DNA of 57,789 nucleotides from assembly GCA_018268785.1 (NCBI GenBank), contig JAFDVY010000007.1, forward strand, positions 1 through 57,789, read 5' to 3'. Shown in pieces: positions 19,361 through 27,827 of the stretch. How positions within the stretch are numbered: position 1 is the stretch's first letter; every line of letters begins with the position of its first letter. The position numbers and the translations under genes were made by a program. The stretch is from Acidobacteriota bacterium. GTDB lineage: Bacteria; Acidobacteriota; Terriglobia; Acidiferrales; UBA7541. The notes beneath the pieces are model-generated. The model was given only the letters and a program-made list of their open reading frames with translations. It did not search any database and was not told where the DNA came from.

Positions 19361-19797
19361 AGCCCTCAAGTCTGAGGTTTTTTCTCGCTGCCGCCTCGTT
19401 TGCCACGCTGGTTGCAGCATGGAATACCCGATCGGTCGCTTCCGCCGCCAACAGCGGTCTGCCGCAGTGGTTTCGCTCCGATGTGTACGCAGAATTGGGG
19501 AAGGCGCCGGACAAAGATAAGCACCGGGCGAATCCGCTGGAAAACGATCCTCAAGCGGTGGCTGCGGGACAAATCCTCTTTCAAGACCGCTGTTCAGAAT
19601 GTCATGGAGAGGATGCGAAAGGCGCGAGAAAGGGGCCAAGCTTGCGAGCGCCGGAAATACAAAAAGCAACTCCAGGGGCGCTTTTCTGGGTTCTGACCAA
19701 CGGCGTCGTCAGGAGAAAAATGCCGTCCTGGTCCAAATTGCCGGAACCTCAGCGATGGCAGCTCGTTCGTTACTTGAAGTCGCTGGGAACAGATTGA
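19357..19797 (+). CDS. Class I c-type cytochrome, periplasmic
   Basis: Mono-haem cytochrome of 146 aa. N-terminal signal/anchor (FFLAAASFATLVAAW, residues 8-22), haem-binding CSECH near residue 79-83 and a candidate distal Met ligand in RKMPSWSKL. The mature part is about 110 residues. GTG start overlapping the stop of the outer-membrane protein, so both are exported and produced together. Partner redox enzymes are not in the window. Confidence 0.85.
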   Translation: MKPSSLRFFLAAASFATLVAAWNTRSVASAANSGLPQWFRSDVYAELGKAPDKDKHRANPLENDPQAVAAGQILFQDRCSECHGEDAKGARKGPSLRAPEIQKATPGALFWVLTNGVVRRKMPSWSKLPEPQRWQLVRYLKSLGTD

Positions 19798-19886
19798 GAA
19801 GCGTTTGCTGGGGCGGGATTGTACGAGTGGCAAATCAGCGAACGGGCGTGTAAATCGACCAAGGTAAAATGTTTATGCGGAACTAT

Positions 19887-19961
19887 TGGTGAACCGGGGA
19901 GGACTCGAACCTCCAACCCGTTGATTAAGAGTCAACTGCTCTACCATTGAGCTACCGGTCC
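19887..19961 (-). tRNA. tRNA-Lys (CTT)
   Basis: Minus-strand cloverleaf with acceptor GGACCGG/CCGGTTC, D-arm AGCTCAATGGTAGAGCA, anticodon arm GTTGACTCTTAATCAAC (anticodon CTT at 19927-19929), T-loop TTCGAGT and encoded CCA. 75 nt. Confidence 0.95.
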
Positions 19962-20027
19962 ACAGCACAACCCTACTATTTTACACGGCGCTCAAAATTT
20001 TGTCGAACGCTCAAAATCGTCGAAAAT

Positions 20028-20873
20028 CTAATGCAAGAGGTCTTCGAGCTTCACGCGCGCGTCTGTTTTTTCGTCGCGATATTTCACAATCACGGCCGCA
20101 TAGAGCGAAAGCCCATGTTTTTTGCCGAACGGATGTGTGATGGCGCGAGAACCGGGCACCACAATCGCGCCTTCGGGAATCACCAGCGGCGCGTCATCCT
20201 TTGCTGCATATACGTCATCGCGCACCAAATCGTAAACCGGTGTGGAACGATTTAAGATCGTCCCCGACCCAAGCACGGCGCGCTTTTTTACGATCGTTCC
20301 TTCGTATACGCCGGCGTTCCCGCCGACCATCACTTCATCCTCAACGATCACTGGGAGCGCTCCCACCGGTTCCAACACTCCGCCCAATTGCGCCGCCGCA
20401 GAAATGTGACAGCTCTTCCCGACTTGCGCGCAACTCCCCACCAGCGCGTGCGAATCCACCATCGTTCCTTCGTCAACATACGCTCCAACGTTGATAAACA
20501 TTGGCGGCATGCACACCACGCCGCGCCCGACGAAACTTCCATCGCGGATACTCGAGCCTCCCGGGACAATGCGGACGCCGGACTCTTTCGAAATTGTCTT
20601 GAGCGGGTAACTCGATTTATCGATGAAAGGCTGCCGCGCCGGATAGGAACCGCTCTCCACGAGAGTTCCCAGCCGGAATCCGAACAGGATTCCCTTCTTT
20701 ACCCAGGCATTTACGCGCCAGCGGTTCGGCGCCTTCGCGTCCGGCTGCGCAGCACGCGCCTCGCCGGAATTCAGCGCATCCTTGAAGATCTGAAACAGCC
20801 GGTGATGTTCCTCTTCATACCTCGCCGGCGGGTGATCGAACAGTTCTTCAATTTGCTGCGCTAGTTGCGGCAA
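20028..20873 (-). CDS. dapD: Tetrahydrodipicolinate N-succinyltransferase
   Basis: Lysine/diaminopimelate pathway, adding succinyl to tetrahydrodipicolinate. Left-handed parallel beta-helix enzyme: hexapeptide-like repeats in VGAYVDEGTMVDSHALVGSC and VEDEVMVGGNAGVYEGTIV; also RVNAWVKKGILFGFRL. The stop is clear. No ATG is available near the natural N-terminus; I use the TTG at 20873, just downstream of a GGAAAGGGTGG tract, giving 281 aa against about 274 in E. coli. It overlaps the dapA 3' end by 26 bases. The frame remains open to 20948 but that part reads as an antisense-like basic string. Confidence 0.9.
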   Translation of the reverse strand: MPQLAQQIEELFDHPPARYEEEHHRLFQIFKDALNSGEARAAQPDAKAPNRWRVNAWVKKGILFGFRLGTLVESGSYPARQPFIDKSSYPLKTISKESGVRIVPGGSSIRDGSFVGRGVVCMPPMFINVGAYVDEGTMVDSHALVGSCAQVGKSCHISAAAQLGGVLEPVGALPVIVEDEVMVGGNAGVYEGTIVKKRAVLGSGTILNRSTPVYDLVRDDVYAAKDDAPLVIPEGAIVVPGSRAITHPFGKKHGLSLYAAVIVKYRDEKTDARVKLEDLLH

Positions 20874-21762
20874 CGGCCACCCTTTCCAGAACTTCAACTG
20901 TTTCCAGAACTTCTCGGATCTTTTTCCAATTTTCCGCCTTCGGCGCAACCAACGGCAGTCGCCACACCGGTTCGAGCAATCCCATCAAACTCATCGCCGC
21001 CTTCACCGGAATCGGATTCGACTCCACAAAGTTAATTTCCATCAGCGGCAGGTACTTTCTGTGAATCGCACGCGCTCCCGCGAAATCTCCCGCCAAACCG
21101 CACTCGCAAAGCCGCGCCATCTCGCGCGGCACTTCATTCGCCGCAACGGAAATCACGCCCTTGCCACCCAGTGAAAACAGTGGGAGCGCCACGGAATCGT
21201 CTCCCGCCAGCACGGAAAAATTATCGGGCACCGCGTTCAGCACCGCAGCCATCTGTCCGATATTTCCCGAAGCTTCTTTTACGCCAACGATATTCTCAAT
21301 CTTCGCGAGCCGCGCAACGGTTGCCGGCTCCAGATTTGTCGCGCACCGCCCAGGCACATTGTAAAGAACAATGGGCAACCGCGTCGCGCCTGCAATCGCG
21401 CGATAGTGCTGATACAAACCTTCCTGAGTCGGCTTGTTGTAATAAGGCGTCACGGAGAGCAATCCATCCGCGCCGAGCGCTTCGAGTTCGCGCGCCAGAT
21501 CCATCACGTCTGCCGTATTGTAGCCCCCAGCGCCCGCAAGCACGGGCACGCGCCCTTTTGCTTCTTCCAGCGTGATCTCCACCACGCGCAAGTGTTCCTT
21601 GTGGGTCAGAGTGGGATTTTCTCCCGTGGTTCCGCAGGGCACGAGAAAGTGCACCCCAGCCCGGATCTGCCGCTGCACCAGCTTTCGCAGGACTTCTTCA
21701 TCCACCGAAAAATCGTTTTGGAACGGCGTCACAATTGCTGTCCCGCATCCTTCAAACCGCAT
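20848..21762 (-). CDS. dapA: 4-hydroxy-tetrahydrodipicolinate synthase
   Basis: Condenses pyruvate and aspartate semialdehyde; first lysine-specific step. TIM-barrel lyase, 304 aa. Seen: GTAIVTPFQNDFSVDE, PCGTTGENPTLTHKEH, VTPYYNKPTQEGLYQHY with the active-site tyrosine, VLYNVPGRC, and the Schiff-base lysine in IVGVKEASGN. Third gene of the dapE-B-A-D cluster; 23 bp after dapB. Confidence 0.95.
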   Translation of the reverse strand: MRFEGCGTAIVTPFQNDFSVDEEVLRKLVQRQIRAGVHFLVPCGTTGENPTLTHKEHLRVVEITLEEAKGRVPVLAGAGGYNTADVMDLARELEALGADGLLSVTPYYNKPTQEGLYQHYRAIAGATRLPIVLYNVPGRCATNLEPATVARLAKIENIVGVKEASGNIGQMAAVLNAVPDNFSVLAGDDSVALPLFSLGGKGVISVAANEVPREMARLCECGLAGDFAGARAIHRKYLPLMEINFVESNPIPVKAAMSLMGLLEPVWRLPLVAPKAENWKKIREVLETVEVLERVAVAATSAAN

Positions 21763-21785
21763 GTTGTCCTCCCGCCTGCGTGCCG

Positions 21786-22487
21786 TCAGGCAAGTTCACT
21801 GAGAATTTCGCGAAATTCGTACACGCCTTTTTTTCCAATCACCCAATTCGCGGCGCGCAATGCTCCGCGGGCAAACCCTTCCCTGCTCCGCGCCGTGTGA
21901 CGAATCGTGATTGTGTCCTCCGCGGAATCGAATCCAATCTCATGCGTCCCCGGCGCCGATCCAGCGCGATTCGCGCTCAAACTGATTTCTCGCGCGAATC
22001 CACTGCCCTTCATCGTTTCCGCAAGCGCTAGCAGCGTTCCCGAAGGCGAATCCTTTTTCGCCGCGTGATGAATCTCCCATCCCCACGCGCCATAGCTCTC
22101 TTCCCGCGCAAATCGCCGCGCTGCTTCCGCAACGACCTCTCGAAAAAGATTTACGCCCACGGAAAAATTTGAGCCCCAAACCAGCCCGCCCCCATTCGTG
22201 TTAAGCCGTCGCTTGAGCGCGTCCAATTCCGCGAACCAGCCCGTCGTGCCGCAAACTGTCGCAACGCCAAACGCAGCCAGCCTCTGCAAGTTGGCCACAG
22301 CCGCCTCTGGATGCGTAAACTCCACGGCGACATCCACTCCTTGCAGGGATTCGGCAGTCAGAGCGCGCGCACTTGAATTGTCTATTCCGGAAAATGTTGC
22401 GCGCACCGCAAATCCATACTCAGGCGCCAGGCGTGCAATCATCTGGCCCATCTTTCCGTACCCGACAATCGCCAATCCCCGCGTCAT
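21786..22487 (-). CDS. dapB: 4-hydroxy-tetrahydrodipicolinate reductase
   Basis: NAD(P)H-dependent reductase after DapA. Seen: Rossmann start LAIVGYGKMGQMIARLA, VAVEFTHPEA, CGTTGWFAE, SNFSVGVNLF and the catalytic EIHHAAKKDSPSGTLLALAE. 233 aa, on the short side of the family (240-270), mainly because the segment after the Rossmann start is compact. Start ATG overlaps the dapE stop as ATGA. Confidence 0.93.
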   Translation of the reverse strand: MTRGLAIVGYGKMGQMIARLAPEYGFAVRATFSGIDNSSARALTAESLQGVDVAVEFTHPEAAVANLQRLAAFGVATVCGTTGWFAELDALKRRLNTNGGGLVWGSNFSVGVNLFREVVAEAARRFAREESYGAWGWEIHHAAKKDSPSGTLLALAETMKGSGFAREISLSANRAGSAPGTHEIGFDSAEDTITIRHTARSREGFARGALRAANWVIGKKGVYEFREILSELA

Positions 22488-23497
22488 ACAGCTCCCGCCA
22501 ACAACTTCTTCACCATCCCCTCATAAATCCCCACCGCTTGGAGCAGCTCCTTTTTCGAAATGCGTTCTTCCTTCGTGTGCGCCACATGGATGCTTCCTGG
22601 CCCAATCAATAGCGGCCTTCCCCACACTCCCGCAAAATTGGGAATGTCTGTCGTGAACGCCGCCACCATCGTCTGCAATCCGTCAAGCGCCTCCATCCTC
22701 AGCGGTTCAGTGCAAAGCGCTTCGCGCACTTCGAGCCGGCCATTCACCGCGCGGACCAACGCGTCGCGCACGACACTCGAATCGCCCACGAGCCGGAACA
22801 TCAATTCCGCCTGCGCGTGATCCGCAATCACGTTCGGCGCGCGTCCGCCCGCAATCGTTCCAATGTTCAGAGTGGATTTGCCCAACAGTTCATCGCTCGG
22901 CAGTGGAATCTTCCGCACGTCTTCCAAAACTTCGAGCAGTTTCTCGATTGCCGATTCACCCAACTCCGGGTAAGCCGAGTGGGCCAATTTTCCGTGCGCT
23001 ATCAACTCAAACCGCAGCGCTCCTTTCGACCCGAGCGCCAGCAAATTCTCCGTAGGCTCCCCGTTGATCAAGAATTCCGAGCCCCGATTCACCTTCGCCG
23101 CGGCCAGCGAACCCAGACTGTCTTTCTCTTCACCCACAACAAACAGCAATCCGAAATTCCTCACTCCCGATTCCAGCAACCGTTCCGCAGCGGCCACCAT
23201 AGCCGCAATGATTCCCTTCGCGTCGCACGACCCGCGCCCCCAGACAAATTCCTCATCCTCGCGCGAAGCAAAAAACGGCGGCACGGTATCGATGTGTGTG
23301 GACATCGTCACCACCGGCGTTCCCCACGTTGCCAGTACATTGAACCGCTGCGGCGCCACGTTCATGCGCTCCGCCACTCCACCCGTTCGTCCGGCGAGAG
23401 CCGCCAAGTAGCCGTACAAATACTCTCCGGCAGCAGCCTCGGCTCCGGTCGTGGACTCAATGTCCACAAGCGCACGCGTCAATTGCACGGCATCCAT
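22484..23497 (-). CDS. dapE: M20-family deacylase, probable succinyl-diaminopimelate desuccinylase
   Basis: Dinuclear zinc amidohydrolase. Seen: STHIDTVPP (metal His and Asp), GRGSCDAKGIIAAM (bridging Asp), VVGEEKDSLGS (catalytic and ligand Glu), INGEPTEN and the C-terminal IHVAHTKEERI. 337 aa. Position at the head of dapB-dapA-dapD supports DapE over acetylornithine deacetylase or other M20 peptidases, which the sequence alone does not exclude. No clear Shine-Dalgarno before the ATG at 23497. A lysine-riboswitch-like leader lies upstream. Confidence 0.82.
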   Translation of the reverse strand: MDAVQLTRALVDIESTTGAEAAAGEYLYGYLAALAGRTGGVAERMNVAPQRFNVLATWGTPVVTMSTHIDTVPPFFASREDEEFVWGRGSCDAKGIIAAMVAAAERLLESGVRNFGLLFVVGEEKDSLGSLAAAKVNRGSEFLINGEPTENLLALGSKGALRFELIAHGKLAHSAYPELGESAIEKLLEVLEDVRKIPLPSDELLGKSTLNIGTIAGGRAPNVIADHAQAELMFRLVGDSSVVRDALVRAVNGRLEVREALCTEPLRMEALDGLQTMVAAFTTDIPNFAGVWGRPLLIGPGSIHVAHTKEERISKKELLQAVGIYEGMVKKLLAGAV

Positions 23498-23617
23498 GCT
23501 CGATTTTTCTTTCTGGAGGAATTGCTACGAAGGAAGGGACCGCGCAGAAACTCTGCGGAGAGAGCCGACCCTCGATAGCGCTCCATCCGTCAGCCTTTCG
23601 GCCAATTTGCAAATCGC

Positions 23618-23796
23618 TTCTTGGGAAGCAATCGGATGACAGTGAATGGGCTTTCGCCTCGTTCCCCAATCTCTGCCGTTTCAGCTACGGCCGAAATTTC
23701 GGCGGAGAAAACAACTTTGTCCCTTTCGCGCAGGCATCCGAAGCGAATCGGAACCGCTTGCCCGGCTACTTATGACCTCCGCACCTCTACCAAGAA
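23618..23796 (-). promoter_or_regulatory. Lysine riboswitch (L-box)
   Basis: The minus strand carries in order the conserved L-box segments AGAGGTGCGGAGG (ending at 23776), ATAAGTAGCCGGG, GCGAAAGGGACAA, CTCCGCCGAAATTT and CACTGTCAT (23645-23636). A closing P1 helix is TTCTTGG (23796-23790) with CCAAGAA (23624-23618). The 3' P1 strand can instead fold into GCTTC-CCAA-GAAGC, a plausible switch. It fills most of the 379-bp gap before dapE. Lysine riboswitches repress lysine biosynthesis genes when lysine is bound, which fits the dap operon. Confidence 0.82.
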
Positions 23797-23803
23797 CCCT
23801 TTA

Positions 23804-23832
23804 AGCCTACTGAACCAATGGCGGGAATGCAA
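23804..23832 (-). promoter_or_regulatory. Possible promoter of the lysine operon
   Basis: Minus-strand TTGCAT (23832-23827), 17-bp spacer, TAGGCT (23809-23804). Both boxes are imperfect, but the expected start would fall immediately before the riboswitch P1 strand. Confidence 0.4.
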
Positions 23833-23876
23833 CAATCTTGCTCTAGTTCATCCTGCAAAAATCAAATTCTATAAAA

Positions 23877-24842
23877 TCACTTCTTGCTGGCACGCAGCGT
23901 CGCCGTCAATCCACGCGCCACTTCCCTTGCCCGTGCAATATCCGCTGGATCGAACGAAATCGCCGCGACTCTCTGATGCCCGCCGCCGCCAAACTTCTCC
24001 GCAAGCGAAGCCAAATTCTGATCCGCCGTCGCCTGGTTCCAGGGATTCGTCCCCAGTGAAACCTTCGCCCGCGTCGCCGAAGCGCTCACGCTGATCGAAT
24101 ACACACATTCGCGATGCAGCAGGTACGGGATAAATTTGTTGTAACCCTCAAGATCCAGGTCGCTCACGTCAAAGAAAATCACGCCATCCTTCGCTTCGCA
24201 GCGCTGGCGCAAAATCTCAATCGAACGCTGGTGCCGTTCCAGCAGCGGCCCCAAATGCTTCGCCACAATGGGCAACTGAATCACTTCTTTCAAGGGCTTG
24301 TATGCAAGTTCACGAATGATCTGCGCCGGCACGCCATCTTCCGGCGCCGCTTCAATCACCAGCGCCAGTTGCGTCGCCGGCTCTTTCAACTCCGTCGCCG
24401 ACTCGGGCGTAGGAAACTGCGCGCCGTCAATAATGTCGCCCCAATGAATCAGGTCCGACAGCGGCGCCGTATCGAATCCGAATTTCTCCCGGGAAGTGTC
24501 GGCAATCAATTTTGTGCAGGATTTGTAGTCAGGCTTGTAAAAAAAATATTTGCCCGGCGCCTTCTTGAATTGCTCCGCATCCGCCGGCGTCAAAAACGCG
24601 CTTTGATGGTGGTCGAACCACCAGGTGACCTTCGGCGAGTTCGAATACTTGAAGTCGACGATCACGTTTTCATCGCCGTCAAACAGCCCCGGCTCCCACG
24701 GCTGTTTCGCGCGGTGGGTCATCCCCGTAAACCCGAATTCCGCCTTGGGATCGATTTTTTCCAAATAAAAACGGTAAAACAGTGCGGCCGAAGCGGTCCC
24801 GTCAAAGCAGCGGTCGTGGAAACAGAGCCTGACTCGGGTCAT
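23877..24842 (-). CDS. DHH/DHHA1-family phosphoesterase
   Basis: Likely a manganese-dependent phosphoesterase acting on small nucleotides or oligonucleotides. Seen: N-terminal FHDRCFDGTASAALF (the DHDxDG-like motif I), VIVDFKY, WWFDHHQS (the DHH motif, residues about 75-82), HWGDIIDGAQF, and C-terminal FGGGGHQRVAA typical of DHHA1. 321 aa, cytoplasmic. Could be a nanoRNase/pAp-phosphatase-like enzyme; substrate not determinable. Single gene; its end is 80 bp upstream of the riboswitch. Confidence 0.82.
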   Translation of the reverse strand: MTRVRLCFHDRCFDGTASAALFYRFYLEKIDPKAEFGFTGMTHRAKQPWEPGLFDGDENVIVDFKYSNSPKVTWWFDHHQSAFLTPADAEQFKKAPGKYFFYKPDYKSCTKLIADTSREKFGFDTAPLSDLIHWGDIIDGAQFPTPESATELKEPATQLALVIEAAPEDGVPAQIIRELAYKPLKEVIQLPIVAKHLGPLLERHQRSIEILRQRCEAKDGVIFFDVSDLDLEGYNKFIPYLLHRECVYSISVSASATRAKVSLGTNPWNQATADQNLASLAEKFGGGGHQRVAAISFDPADIARAREVARGLTATLRASKK

Positions 24843-24949
24843 ATTCGAGCGAAAAGAGCCTTTCCCGCCGTACGGTCCACTCCACCGCCGGCTACAAAGC
24901 TCTTAACGATGCGGTGCCCTCCAAAGAAAGTCAAGACCCAAGAAGAGCA

Positions 24950-24982
24950 AACAAAATGGCCGGTCGTGATCCACGACCGGCC
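24950..24982 (-). terminator. Rho-independent terminator of the DUF4870 gene
   Basis: Perfect 11-bp stem GGCCGGTCGTG/CACGACCGGCC with a 3-nt loop (24958-24982), followed on the minus strand by ATTTTGTTT. It lies 43 bp after the DUF4870 stop. Confidence 0.8.
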
Positions 24983-25024
24983 CCAATTCCAAATGAAATG
25001 TGTTCTTCAAGCTGTGGACTGCAT

Positions 25025-25465
25025 CTACTTCGCAAGGCTGTCGGCAATGCCGGCCGCGATCGGCACTCGGAACTGTTCATGCTGATATGCTTTCACCATG
25101 AGTAAGATCCACATCACCAATGTGACCAGCAGGAGCAGAATGGAGAGTATTCCGATTATGCCCCATGCCAACAAACCGCCAGACCATCCCATGAAAAAGA
25201 TTATCAATCGAAGTACAAAGAGCGCGCCGAACACAACAATGGATTGTGCCGCGTGAAATTTAACAAACGGGCGCTTGTCAATTAGCAGAAAGACTAGCCC
25301 CGTCAGCCATCCCAAGACGTAGCACAATAGTCCCGCAACGTTTTCTTGTAATCCCTCTGTCGGTGCCGTTGTTGCCGCAGGGGCTACCGCTCCCTGACCT
25401 GCGCCGCACTTCGGACAGAATGCCGCCCCGCCAACATCCACACCACACGCCTTGCAAAATGCCAT
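25025..25465 (-). CDS. Zinc-ribbon DUF4870 membrane protein
   Basis: 146 aa. N-terminal zinc ribbon FCKACGVDVGGAAFCPKCG (residues 3-21), an Ala/Pro/Thr linker, then a DUF4870 membrane domain with three hydrophobic segments (GLLCYVLGWLTGLVFLLID, FHAAQSIVVFGALFVLRLI, IIGILSILLLLVTLVMWI). The ATG at 25465 is chosen because GGGGAGG precedes it by six bases; the frame runs open further upstream without coding character. Function unknown; membrane-associated. Confidence 0.85.
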   Translation of the reverse strand: MAFCKACGVDVGGAAFCPKCGAGQGAVAPAATTAPTEGLQENVAGLLCYVLGWLTGLVFLLIDKRPFVKFHAAQSIVVFGALFVLRLIIFFMGWSGGLLAWGIIGILSILLLLVTLVMWILLMVKAYQHEQFRVPIAAGIADSLAK

Positions 25466-25582
25466 CGCGGACCTCCCCGGAGAATTTATGCGCGAGAGGG
25501 TAGCAAACGCCCTGCCCTTGCGCAACGCATTTCGCAGCACAACGCGGTTTTATCTTCGAGGAAAGATATCAGTTGAGAATAG

Positions 25583-26425
25583 CTACAAATTGGCTACTCG
25601 CGAAAACACATTCGTCTTTCGCGCCCGCACGGTGAACTTAATTCCAAAATATTGCGCCTGCGCCAGCGTCTTCTCGAAGTCCAGTTCATCCACATAAATT
25701 CGCTTCGGAATGCGCCGCGCCAGAATGCTCACTTCCAGCGCCTCGCGCTTGAAGGGATACGGCGCCATAGTAAGTACATTGTCGCCTTCGCTTCGCAAAT
25801 CCAGGTCAACTTCGTTTCCCAGCGTGTCTTGGGGCACGGCGTCAATCGTGCAGTCCTCTTGCGGATTCAAACACAAATGCAGCGACAACCGGTCCAGGGC
25901 TTCGAGCCGTTCGAAGTTCGCCTTGAGCGCGCCCTCAACCACCCAATTCTTGGTCGCTTCCGCCGCACGCAAGTCCACTTTCAACCGCAGTTGTTGCAGC
26001 CGCAGGCGTTGCACAAAGTCCGCCACCAGCGTCGTCTCCGTGGACTTCACATACTTCGCCGAGTACCCCGGTATCGTCGCCCGCGCCCGGTCGTAGAGCC
26101 CTGTGCAGTGCATGCTCACCAGCAGCGCCGCGTAGTGATCCGCTTTCACCAGCCGCTCAATTCCCTTCTGATAAAGCGCAATATGCTCTTCCGTGGGAAT
26201 GGACATAAACGTGTGCGGCTGCCGCGTCTTCGCATCGAGCGTCGGCCGCACTTCCCATTCGCTCCAGCCGTTGTCGTGTTCCGCTACCGCAAGGCAAAAC
26301 GATTCAAACGGCTCCGGCCGCGGAAACTCCTCATTGCCCCATTCTTTTGCGAAAAAACCAGCCAGGAAGGCATGGTCCGTCTGCCGGATAAGCAACAACT
26401 GATCGCCTTGTTCCCGAATGATCAA
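25583..26425 (-). CDS. DUF3891 family protein
   Basis: 280 aa, soluble, from a TTG start. Recognisable N-terminal block QTDHAFLAGFFAKEWG, CLAVAEHDNGWSEWE and SMHCTGLYDRA, with conserved histidines and aspartates (QTDH, EHDNGW, MHCTG) that could bind metal, as in HD-like helical folds. Family function is unknown. It sits 59 bp downstream of the CoA-transferase gene on the same strand. Confidence 0.8.
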   Translation of the reverse strand: MIIREQGDQLLLIRQTDHAFLAGFFAKEWGNEEFPRPEPFESFCLAVAEHDNGWSEWEVRPTLDAKTRQPHTFMSIPTEEHIALYQKGIERLVKADHYAALLVSMHCTGLYDRARATIPGYSAKYVKSTETTLVADFVQRLRLQQLRLKVDLRAAEATKNWVVEGALKANFERLEALDRLSLHLCLNPQEDCTIDAVPQDTLGNEVDLDLRSEGDNVLTMAPYPFKREALEVSILARRIPKRIYVDELDFEKTLAQAQYFGIKFTVRARKTNVFSRVANL

Positions 26426-26484
26426 GCTATGTTCCCGCGCGATAATACAGTCTTCAGCCCGTACTTTTCTGCAAAACCTTCAAA

Positions 26485-27714
26485 TTAAATTACTTCGGCC
26501 TTGGCGAGCCGTTCCAGCTCGGCGGCGGGGTAGCCAAGCCAGTTTCCAAAGACCTCGCTATTATGCTCCCCCAACTCTGGCCCAATCCAGCGCATTTCGC
26601 CGGGCGTCTCGCTCATCCGCGGAGCCATTTTGGGGAGCTTTACGTTGTCTCCCCCACCCAAATCCGCATCCTCAAACACGCCGCGCGCCTGATACTGAGC
26701 GTCACCCAGCATCTCCGCTGCCGAATAGATCGGCCCCGAGGGCACATCCGCCGCACTGAGCACCGTCAATGCCTCCGAAGAGGCCTGCGTCATTGTCCAA
26801 GCGGTGATCGCTTCATCAATCTCATCAATGTGCCTGGACCGCCCCTCATTGCTCGCCAATCGCGCCTCTCCCGCCAAATCCTCGCGGCCAATCGCCCGCA
26901 TGAACCGCCGGAAAATGCTGTCCCCGTTCGCCCCAATCACGATGTATGCCCCGTCCGCGCAAGGATACGTCCCGCTTGGGACAATTCCCGTGAGCCGCAT
27001 GCCTTCCCGTTCCCGCTTTACTCCCGCCTTGTCGTACTCGGGAATCATTCCTTCCATCAGATTCAGCACCGTTTCGTACAGCGCCACGTCAATCAGTTGC
27101 CCGCTTCCTCCCCGCGCGTCGCGATGATAAAGCGCCATCAAAATCCCCAAAGCCGCATGTAGCCCCGCGACTGAGTCTCCCAAGCTTAGATTCGGGCGCA
27201 CCGGGGGGCGATCCGGCTCTCCCGTCACGTAGCGCAATCCGCCAAACGCCTCCGCCACTGCCGCAAATCCCGGTCGCTGCGCGTAAGGTCCTGTCTGCCC
27301 ATAACCCGAAATCCGCGCCAGGATCAGCCCAGGATTCTCCTTCTTCAACTCTTCAAATCCCAAACCCCACTTCTCCAAAGTCCCTGGCCGGAAATTTTCA
27401 GTCACTACGTCCACGCGCTTGGCCAATTCCCGCGCAATCTTCTGCCCCTCCGCCACGCGCAAATTCAACGTTATGCATTTCTTGTTTCTCGAAATCTGTC
27501 GCCACCAAAGCGATGTTCCCTCATGCACAACCCTCCAGGTCCGCAGCGGATCCCCGGTCCCCGGAGGTTCCACCTTGATGACTTCCGCCCCAAACCATGC
27601 CAAAAATGCCGTAGCAAACGGCCCCGCAATCAATTGCCCCAGTTCCAGCACCTTGACGCCAGCGAGCGGTCCGGCTGCGCGTACTTTATCCAACTTTTTC
27701 TCTGAATCACTCAT
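26485..27714 (-). CDS. CaiB/BaiF family III CoA-transferase
   Basis: Transfers CoA between acyl-CoAs and free acids. Seen: GVKVLELGQLIAGPFATAFLAWFGAEVIKVEPPGTGD at the N-terminus, VDVVTENFRPGTLEKWGLGFEEL, RISGYGQTGPYAQRPGF with the following acidic region, and GGSGQLIDVALYE. 409 aa, full length. Substrate is not evident; formyl-, succinyl- and bile-acid-type enzymes share these motifs. Followed by the DUF3891 gene. Confidence 0.9.
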   Translation of the reverse strand: MSDSEKKLDKVRAAGPLAGVKVLELGQLIAGPFATAFLAWFGAEVIKVEPPGTGDPLRTWRVVHEGTSLWWRQISRNKKCITLNLRVAEGQKIARELAKRVDVVTENFRPGTLEKWGLGFEELKKENPGLILARISGYGQTGPYAQRPGFAAVAEAFGGLRYVTGEPDRPPVRPNLSLGDSVAGLHAALGILMALYHRDARGGSGQLIDVALYETVLNLMEGMIPEYDKAGVKREREGMRLTGIVPSGTYPCADGAYIVIGANGDSIFRRFMRAIGREDLAGEARLASNEGRSRHIDEIDEAITAWTMTQASSEALTVLSAADVPSGPIYSAAEMLGDAQYQARGVFEDADLGGGDNVKLPKMAPRMSETPGEMRWIGPELGEHNSEVFGNWLGYPAAELERLAKAEVI

Positions 27715-27827
27715 CGCAGCGCAAATTCTATCCGAATCCGCGCACAGGAACTACGATTCGCACTGACCTTTGCAATTTGGGATGTTTTCGTAACTGCTGA
27801 CTGAGGACTGAAGACTGTCAACTACTT

